NCBI GenBank assembly: GCA_034508935.3
Contig: CM067446.1
Location: 54,719,121 to 54,783,120 of the forward strand
Source of the DNA: Berghia stephanieae
Taxonomy: Eukaryota > Mollusca > Gastropoda > Nudibranchia > Aeolidiidae
Direction: 5' to 3'
Length of the DNA stretch: 64,000 nucleotides
Position 1 is the stretch's first letter. Each line of letters begins with the position of its first letter. Below the pieces are notes generated by a model. That model ran no database searches and had not been told where the DNA came from. It saw only the letters and a list, made by a program, of their open reading frames with translations. This document shows, in pieces, positions 57,783-64,000 of this stretch. Made by a program: the position numbers and the translations under genes.

Positions 57783-58817
57783 TCTCTTCCTCTCTTTCTT
57801 TCACGCATGCGACATACACAACATTAACATTTTCATTTCATTTTCAATTCGTTACATTCTTGGCAATTCAACACCAAATATTATCATCATTATCAATTGG
57901 TCACTTCATCTAGCCTAACATTAAACAAATTAATCAGTCAATCAGTCAACGCATCAATCCTTGGTTTTGCTGTACCATATGAAATATTCAACATTTTTAT
58001 TGCTGATGGAACGAACGTTGATTTATACTTGTTAGTTCCACATTTAATCTGACAAAAACTTCTCCCAGATGGCAAAAGATCAAATTCATGGTATAAAATA
58101 TGTTTTTTTATTGTTGGTAATTGAGGATGCTTTCCTTTCTATTGCTTTTCCATGAATTCTTTCTACTTCATCAACAGGATGATTTATTATTTTTGATGCC
58201 TCTTTGTAATTCTAAATCATCATACAACGCTTTATATAATATTAAGCGAAGGATAGGTCTTCAATCAACAAATCGCGAAATAAGATAAAATTAGTGGTGC
58301 ACTTTTGTGTCGGAAGTAAATAAGGCCGCCGCCATTTCGATTTCCTTGAGACAAAAACATTGATACGAACGATTTTTCCGAGGATTTGAAGCAGAACTCT
58401 GAAAGAGCTGGTTGGGAAACAAAAGATATGATTGAGAGTATGATGGACTGCTCGGAGATGGCGCTAGACAGAGACGTGTGAAAGACCATGGCATCCAACC
58501 TCTATGAGAAGAAGCCTCTGTAAGGTAAGGCAAGAAGATGCTGGACACCGATTCCGTCAATTGTACATTGGATCAAAAGGGTCGTGACTGGAATTCCGTT
58601 GATGACGAAGTCAATTATTTTGTTTTTCATGATTCCAGAAGAACACTTCAGTTGAGAGTATGTTGCGTTTGACACCTTTGATTCACTGAGGGTTTTTTAT
58701 AAAATGTGTGTTCACCTTGATAACTATGGTGAGGACTATGTGACTCGTGTTTTGTCAAAAATTAGCGTATTTTACTTCTAGTTCTTCTTGTTCTTTTCTT
58801 GTTGCTGTTGCTGTTGC

Positions 58818-58885
<68 letters not shown>

Positions 58886-58972
58886 TCTCCTCCTCCTCCC
58901 CCTCCTAAACCACCACCACCACCACCACCACACTCTTCATTCATCTTCTTCTTCTTTTTCTTCTATACTCTA

Positions 58973-59050
<78 letters not shown>

Positions 59051-59205
59051 CTGAACCCGACCTTCTCTGACAAAGAAGTTGGCCATGTACTGGCTGACCA
59101 TAACTGCGTGGTCCCCATGGTTGATGTTGTAGTTGGGGTTCCAGTTTAAATTGTTCTTTTCCGGGTGCCACTGTGAGCCGTAGATCGGGTAGTTTTTGGC
59201 TGCAA

Positions 59206-59278
<73 letters not shown>

Positions 59279-59291
59279 TATACTACTTCTA

Positions 59292-59381
<90 letters not shown>

Positions 59382-59420
59382 AACTACTAACTACTACTTA
59401 CTACTACTATACTACTACTA

Positions 59421-59497
<77 letters not shown>

Positions 59498-60858
59498 TAC
59501 TACTAACTACTACTACTAACAAATTCAACATATTTTCGAGTTCTTTCCGCGTGTTTTGTAGCTTTTGTGGCGTGATGGACTCAATAATAGCTCCTTTATT
59601 TCATGGTAAACGTTCCAACATCTGCCATGGGACCTGAACAAACAATGTATCTGATGTAATCACGTAGGAAAAAGCGTTCCGGAGACATGCCCGGTCAACC
59701 TGGTGGCCAGGCAACGAGTCCATTTTCCCCAATCCATATATCTGTGTTTTAGAAATTCGCAAATGCCATGTCTTCAATGTGGAGGAAACCGTCTGACTCA
59801 AAAATTATCTATGGGTGATATATACGAAAATGGGATGTAGCATAAAATTTTAGCATGTCTAAAGAGACATTTACAGCAATCGTTTTCACGGTAAAGAAAG
59901 ATGGGTCTATTACTGTTTTGTGAATCTGCCAGAAACAAATATTCACTTTGGGTCTCGGCGCATTTATAACATCCGATTCTATGTTTGTTCTTAAAAATCG
60001 TTTTCATGTGCTGTAATGGTCTGCCAAACTAGGGTATGAAACATTGTAGAGCTACATTTAGCGAATCCATTTCATGCGATCACATAATAAAAAACAAAAT
60101 AAAATAAAAAAGAAAACAAATTCCTCCAAAAAAACAAAACAAAACCCACAACAAAAAAGAATTGAAAAAAAAAGGAAATAAAAATGAGGTTTTATACAGC
60201 GCAATAACCATTTAACGTGCTCAAAGCGCTTTACAAGGGGTCCGTAGCCAACATCAACACTTAACATAAAGGACCTGAGATGTTGCTTGTTAAGCAATAT
60301 TCCATTTTTTTTCGGACAGAGACCACGCTGTTAACGACCCGGTACTCATTTTATACATGAGTACGGTGAGAGAATGTGGGAAATGAGCCTTTTCCAAGGA
60401 CTGGACTAAACTATGCGCCAAGCGAGGCTCAAACTCAGGACCTTCCCACCCGAAAGCGAGTGTCATACCACAAGACCACATAGCCGCACATATTACATAA
60501 AGATGATTTTGTCGCACTGTTGTGATTTCGAAATAGAAGGAGAGAAAATTAAGGTCTTTTAAGTTCATGTTCATTTTGTAAGCATTGGTGATGTAATGAA
60601 GTTGAATGACTAATGGGCATAAATGTATGAAGTTTCCTTATAAAAGGTGACGGAAACCCTATTCAAATATCTATAACAGTTTTAGAATAATAAGTCTGTG
60701 AAATCAGGGAAAGAGTTTATGGAAACCACACAAAAGCATTACCCTCCACAGTGGAAACGAATTCCAGTCCATTGCGATCTTTGTTGGTCGACAGAACTTT
60801 GAAGAACGAACTAAGATTTGTCGACTGAAATGTCTGTAAAATAAATTTTAAAAGGATG

Positions 60859-60911
<53 letters not shown>

Positions 60912-61005
60912 CGTGATGATGATGATGGTGGTGATGGTGATGATGGTGATGGTCATAATGATGATAATGATAGTGATCATCATTATCATCATCATCACCA
61001 TATAT

Positions 61006-61073
<68 letters not shown>

Positions 61074-62479
61074 TCTATTCTATTTAAGCCTCGTTGCTTC
61101 AATCTTTACATACACTTTCTACAAATAGAGCTTTTATTATGCCACATTTCAATTCTTTTCAACTTGACCTATTAAATGTGTTACTAATAGGGTTTGAAAT
61201 GGCCATGGCAAAGTAGGAAAGTTTTTGTGTTTTCATATGTGCGTCTCTTTTTCTTTTTTTTTTTCAATTGTTTGATTATGGTGGGAGTTAGACAGGACAT
61301 TCTTTTAATCGATTAGAAAATAAATTTAACTGAATATTGAACAAAAGAAAAACAATGTAGATCTATATTACTTTTACCAAGAAATATTTTATGAAGTGTA
61401 ATGTTTTCATCTAAATTCATTATTATGGCACTCCTTGGTTTTTATCAGATAGACTCAGACGGGTAAGAAAATGCCTCTTCGTGCAAACTAGTGCAAACTC
61501 TATGTGCAAACAGATTTTATTTTCTCTAAAATTCTGTTAAAATTTGAAATGGTTATCTCTGGTTTTCATAAACTTTTGTCGAAATGGCATTCCAGAAGAG
61601 ATAATCCAGTGGATTGCCGTCCGGAGAATTTGGTGGCCAACTTTCTTTGTTAACTCACTCAACCCTAACGCCGACTATATCCGTAGTTTACCCGGGTTAC
61701 TCTTACCCCATGCCTATTTATTACATTTTTCTGAGACAAATTATAGGCGTAGTATCAAAGCTTATTTTTTTGGATTTTTTAATGATAATGGTAGTTGAAT
61801 AAACTATCTATGTACATGCTCATTTTAATACATTTTTTTTTCCAATTTTGAAAATTATCAAAATCTCTAGAATTGAGAGAGTTAATGAACCTTCTGGTAA
61901 CAGGCAATACAGAAATTTATGGCAAATTCTAGATGTTGGTCTTGAACATAAATGAAATCATTTTTAGGATAAAGATGAAGCTTTTTGCAAACAGGCAACA
62001 AGTTTTTCTATAAATGCTCTGTGTAAAACAAAGAAGTCAATTTCGTTTTGCCAGGATCGATGAAAAAGGTCTCTGCGAATCCTTTAATGGAGACACAACA
62101 TAAGTTACGAGTTTCTGTGAGAATGCGCTGCTTGTATGACACGCCCTATCCAGAGGAATGTTTATTTAAAAAAAAAAAGCAATTTTCAGACAGTTTCTTT
62201 TTGGTGCAAGAGTAACTCTCACTTCAAACGATTGTGCTCAATGAAATCAATGAATGAGATCAATTACATAGGAAATCGCACACATTTAAAATCACTCAAT
62301 TTGACATCATGTCTTTGATAGTTGTGTAAAGTATTTCGAATATAGATACTCATTTTAGATAAACTTTTGACAATATAATATTAAATATTTGATTTCTTTT
62401 TGTTGCCATGAGAATTTCAACGTTGTAGGTAAGATAGTAAAGAATTGGGAGATCTCCAAACAGGGACAGACTTTCTGAT

Positions 62480-62541
<62 letters not shown>

Positions 62542-62854
62542 ATGTGTGTGTGCGTGTGTGTGTGTGTGTAACCTTTATCATTTCCTGGCAATTGAGGAAT
62601 GTTCAGTGCATGATCAAAATGATTTAAAACAGTCATGATCCCATGATGATTGACCCACTTTAACACTATTAATATATCATTATCAACATTATTATTTCTT
62701 GTCATGGTTATCATTAGTATAAGTATAATGAATTGAAAGTAACTTACATCCAGTAGAATACTATATTGGTGTTGGTTTTGTGTGAGGAACTCGGATGTCA
62801 AATAATCTTTGATATCTGAAGGTGCATTTCTAAACATGCGACTGCTTGCCGCTT
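56490..62854 (-). CDS. GGH: GGH, gamma-glutamyl hydrolase, last four exons (5' part outside)
   Basis: GGH is a lysosomal/secreted class-I-glutamine-amidotransferase-like peptidase that removes gamma-linked glutamates from folylpolyglutamates and antifolates. Four phase-matched GT-AG exons were read: 62854-62748, 60833-60743, 59199-59062, 56605-56490, giving 150 residues plus TAA. Marks in order: SSRMFRNAP (human HSRMFQNFP), FFKVLSTNKD (FFNVLTTNTD), LEFVSTVEAKNYPIYGSQWH with the catalytic His of QWHPEK, YMANFFVREARKSNHRF, and the ending GTFFENYYI. This is about the C-terminal half of a protein of roughly 318 residues in human; the nucleophile Cys lies in upstream exons beyond 64000. Introns hold LINE, SINE and mariner remains. 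A poly(A) signal follows the stop. Identification is from the family as remembered; every exon fits. Confidence 0.95.
56640..57020. repeat. A/C low-complexity block with C runs
   Basis: C runs at about 56750-56763 and 56943-56958 within A-rich sequence; frames over it (poly-Lys/Pro, poly-Phe/Gly) are artefacts. Confidence 0.9.
57125..57230 (+). mobile_element. Possible SINE B-related fragment
   Basis: GTGTCCGTGGGTAAGGCACT and CTCACTGGACTCGGGTGTAA resemble the SINE B body; diverged. Confidence 0.35.
57577..58270 (-). mobile_element. Rex1/Babar-like LINE, C-terminus, 3' UTR and tail
   Basis: The minus strand encodes HEFDLLPSGRSFCQIKCGTN and KYKSTFVPSAIKMLN, the usual C-terminal block (LPSGxR...FxPxAIxxLN). 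The same 3' UTR as 53710-54184 then follows, with a (GA)n array (57731-57793 on plus as CT) and GGACAATAAAGATC plus (ATTATT)n. Lies in the last GGH intron. Confidence 0.85.
58420..58560 (+). mobile_element. Possible LINE 3' coding remnant
   Basis: The frame MDCSEMALDRDV, stop, KTMASNLYEKKPL resembles the ARDRxxWK block near the end of several LINE proteins, with Trp now a stop. Weak. Confidence 0.3.
58796..59043. repeat. Compound microsatellite (TTG)-(TTC)-(CCA)-(CT)
   Basis: Four simple-repeat blocks in series ending 19 bp from the GGH (n-1) exon donor. Confidence 0.95.
59062..59199 (-). CDS. GGH: GGH exon (n-1), catalytic His
   Basis: KNYPIYGSQWHPEKNNLNWN through YMANFFVRE. Contains QWHPEK with the active-site His. 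Acceptor TTTTGCAG; donor GTCGGG is non-optimal, but the frame joins the next exon as VREARKSN. Confidence 0.93.
59205..59517. repeat. (AAT)n then (CTA)n microsatellite
   Basis: About 70 bp AAT and 230 bp CTA, beginning within 6 bp of the GGH (n-1) acceptor. Confidence 0.95.
59620..60020 (-). mobile_element. Tc1/mariner-superfamily transposase relic
   Basis: Minus strand: PRPKVNICFWQIHKTVIDPS, then FFTVKTIAVNVSLDMLKFYA, DGFLHIEDMAFANF, WIGENGLVAWPPG and PGMSPERFFLRDYI. These match the order PKVNVW...GPFFF...TVTxxxYLDML...QDGAPPH...WIGRxGPxxWPPRSPDLxPLDFFLWGxxK. Stops and frame shifts interrupt it; the acidic catalytic residues are partly lost (SPD to GMS). In a GGH intron. Confidence 0.75.
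60185..60488 (-). mobile_element. SINE family B, near full length
   Basis: Head GCGGCTATGTGGTCTTGTGG and tail TTGCGCTGTATAAAACCTC on the minus strand. Confidence 0.9.
60743..60833 (-). CDS. GGH: GGH exon (n-2)
   Basis: TFQSTNLSSFFKVLSTNKDR and NGLEFVSTVE; acceptor TTTACAG, donor GTAATG, leaves in phase 1. Confidence 0.93.
60857..61072. repeat. (GAT)n and (AT)n microsatellites
   Basis: GAT-rich block to about 60999, then AT units. Confidence 0.95.
61545..62230 (-). mobile_element. Tc1/mariner-like transposase relic split by a MITE
   Basis: Minus strand: RILTETRNLCCVSIKGFAET, FFIDPGKTKLTSLFYTEHL, KKLHLYPKNDFIYVQDQHLE (QD catalytic block), then after the MITE NKESWPPNSPDGNPLDYLFW and NAISTKVYENQR. 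Typical family text is KGxTxxxFIDPG...QDxAPxHxS...WPPNSPDxNPLDYxxWxxxxxKVYE. At least one internal stop and one frame slip. In a GGH intron; a plain DNA transposon. Confidence 0.82.
61650..61885. mobile_element. TTAA-type (piggyBac-like) MITE, family T1
   Basis: 236 bp from TTAACTCACTCAACCCTAA to TTGAGAGAGTTAA: a TTAA at both ends plus roughly 16-bp inverted repeats. No transposase. Inserted in the mariner relic. Second copy at 63788. Confidence 0.82.
62480..62568. repeat. (AT)n-(GT)n microsatellite
   Basis: AT units then GT units. Confidence 0.95.
62748..62854 (-). CDS. GGH: GGH exon (n-3)
   Basis: Enters in phase 1 after acceptor TTTTTTTACAG. Encodes AASSRMFRNAPSDIKDYLTS and EFLTQNQHQYSILLD; donor GTAAGT, phase 0. 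No earlier exon seen up to 64000. Confidence 0.92.
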
Positions 62855-62896
62855 CTGTAAAAAAAATGCAAATAAATAATTTAAAAAAAAACTTTC

Positions 62897-63021
62897 TCTT
62901 CTTCTTCTTCTTCTTCTTCTTCTTCTTCTTCTTCTTCTTCTTCTTCTTCTTCTTCTTCTTCTTCTTCTTCTTCTTCTTCTTCTTCTTCTTTCTTCGTCTT
63001 CTTCTTCTTCTTCTTCTTCTT
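62897..63021. repeat. (TTC)n microsatellite
   Basis: About 40 TTC units (polypyrimidine on plus), 43 bp to the right of the GGH exon acceptor. Confidence 0.95.
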
Positions 63022-63787
63022 GGGTCTTGTTTTGACGGTGTCATCATATGGCTAGCTCTATTTCCCACGGAGTTATTGTCTTATATTTACAAAGCCATCG
63101 TGCTTCATACATATTGCGTTTATAAATGCAACAGTCGAGGTGCGAATAATAGCAGTCGCCGTTTCTAAAGATTAGATTAAACGAGGGTAGTGATAATCAT
63201 TATTTCTTGTTAAAATATCCGTATCGCTGCTATATCGTGATATCGGAAATTTCTGCTATGTCGTATCGTATTTCTATCGAAAATAAATACTTTATGTTAT
63301 TTCGAGAGAAAAAAAAATTCGTGACAATTATTATTTGGAAAAATCATACAAATCATACATATAAGTTTGAAATGAAACTTTTAAGAATGACTTGCTTAAA
63401 AGTCTGCAGTAAAGGGGGCGGGTCCACTGTTCCACAGAAATTTTTGTATCTAGTTTTAAACTAATGTAGCGTTTATAAGGGAAAAGTAGTGTGAATCTTA
63501 TAAGCCTAAAGTTAACCGTTATCATTGAGATAAAGTTTTATATCATAGCAACTCTTATGATGTAAGGTAAACAGTTGAGATTTAGACTCACTCCTCCATT
63601 AAAAGGAAATGGCTTTACGCATGGCGGAAGTCATCGTATTTTAATAAACGAAAAGAAGATCACGCCCACTTTCTTTTATCTCCATGGTTGGAACAAGGTT
63701 CAAATTCCAAAAGGCAAGAGTGAAAGAAATGTTTTATTCTACCCGACGAGTACACATATGCAAATAAATGCACGTCGATTTTACCCC
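63022..63787. other. GGH intron; no exon seen
   Basis: I looked on the minus strand for the preceding GGH exon (the CLGFEELS nucleophile region) and did not find it. Confidence 0.5.
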
Positions 63788-64000
63788 TTAACTCACTCAA
63801 CCCTAACACCGACTATATCCGTAGTTTACCCAGGTTACTTTTACCCCATGCCTATTTATTACATTTTTCTGAGACAACTTATAGGCGTCGTATCAAAGCT
63901 AATGTTTTTAGTTTTCGCATGTTAATGGTAGTTGAATAAAACTCTATGTACATGCTAATTTTTAATATATTTTTTCCAATTTTGAAAAGAAGAAAAAATA
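63788..64000. mobile_element. TTAA-type MITE, family T1, copy 2 (cut by window end)
   Basis: TTAACTCACTCAACCCTAAC start and about 90% identity to 61650-61855. The right end lies past 64000. Confidence 0.8.

Noticed and set aside
59205-59517. Regular CTA spacing suggesting a CRISPR-like or satellite array
   Set aside because: Unit is 3 bp with no spacers; a plain microsatellite in an animal genome.
62355-63068. 237-codon minus frame with poly-Lys and poly-Arg
   Set aside because: It fuses a (TTC)n array, one true GGH exon (62748-62854), intron and an AT array; not one protein.

Overview
This is an AT-rich animal (metazoan) genomic segment. The evidence is GT-AG introns, genes split into many short exons, tRNA-derived SINEs, several LINE clades (Rex1/Babar-like, L2-like and RTE-like RT fragments), Tc1/mariner relics, TTAA-flanked MITEs and very dense microsatellites. 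The transposon set and the two recognisable genes suggest an invertebrate. A marine deuterostome such as an echinoderm is plausible, but that is a low-confidence inference.

Layout. 1-15 kb: no convincing gene; repeats, foldback elements, SINE pieces and microsatellites. 15.6-16.0 kb: a small candidate ORF or first exon behind a perfect CRE palindrome. 16-21 kb: SINEs, foldbacks and a LINE fragment. 21.2-23.46 kb (+): a well-supported terminal exon encoding an unrecognised 694-residue protein, with an acceptor site in front and a poly(A) signal behind. 25.2-49.9 kb (-): 19 exons of a PGAP1 (GPI inositol-deacylase) gene. They encode the start, the N-terminal membrane segment, the GHSMG lipase motif and the luminal region (602 codons). 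The expected C-terminal multi-membrane exons were not found. 50-56 kb: microsatellites and LINE fragments (an endonuclease piece, an RT piece and an L2-like C-terminus). 56.5-62.9 kb (-): the last four exons of gamma-glutamyl hydrolase (GGH), whose 5' part lies beyond the right edge. 59.6-64 kb: two different Tc1/mariner transposase relics in or near GGH introns, one split by a TTAA-flanked MITE that recurs at the window's right end.

How the genes relate: PGAP1 acts in the ER on GPI anchors and GGH acts in lysosomes or outside the cell on folylpolyglutamates. They lie head-to-tail on the minus strand and nothing suggests shared function. The unknown 694-residue gene is convergent with PGAP1. 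I found no CRISPR, operon, rRNA, functional tRNA gene or virus-like element, and nothing that amounts to a new multi-gene system. The most interesting material is the unknown double-CxxC protein, the missing PGAP1 tail, and the nested and foldback transposon structures.
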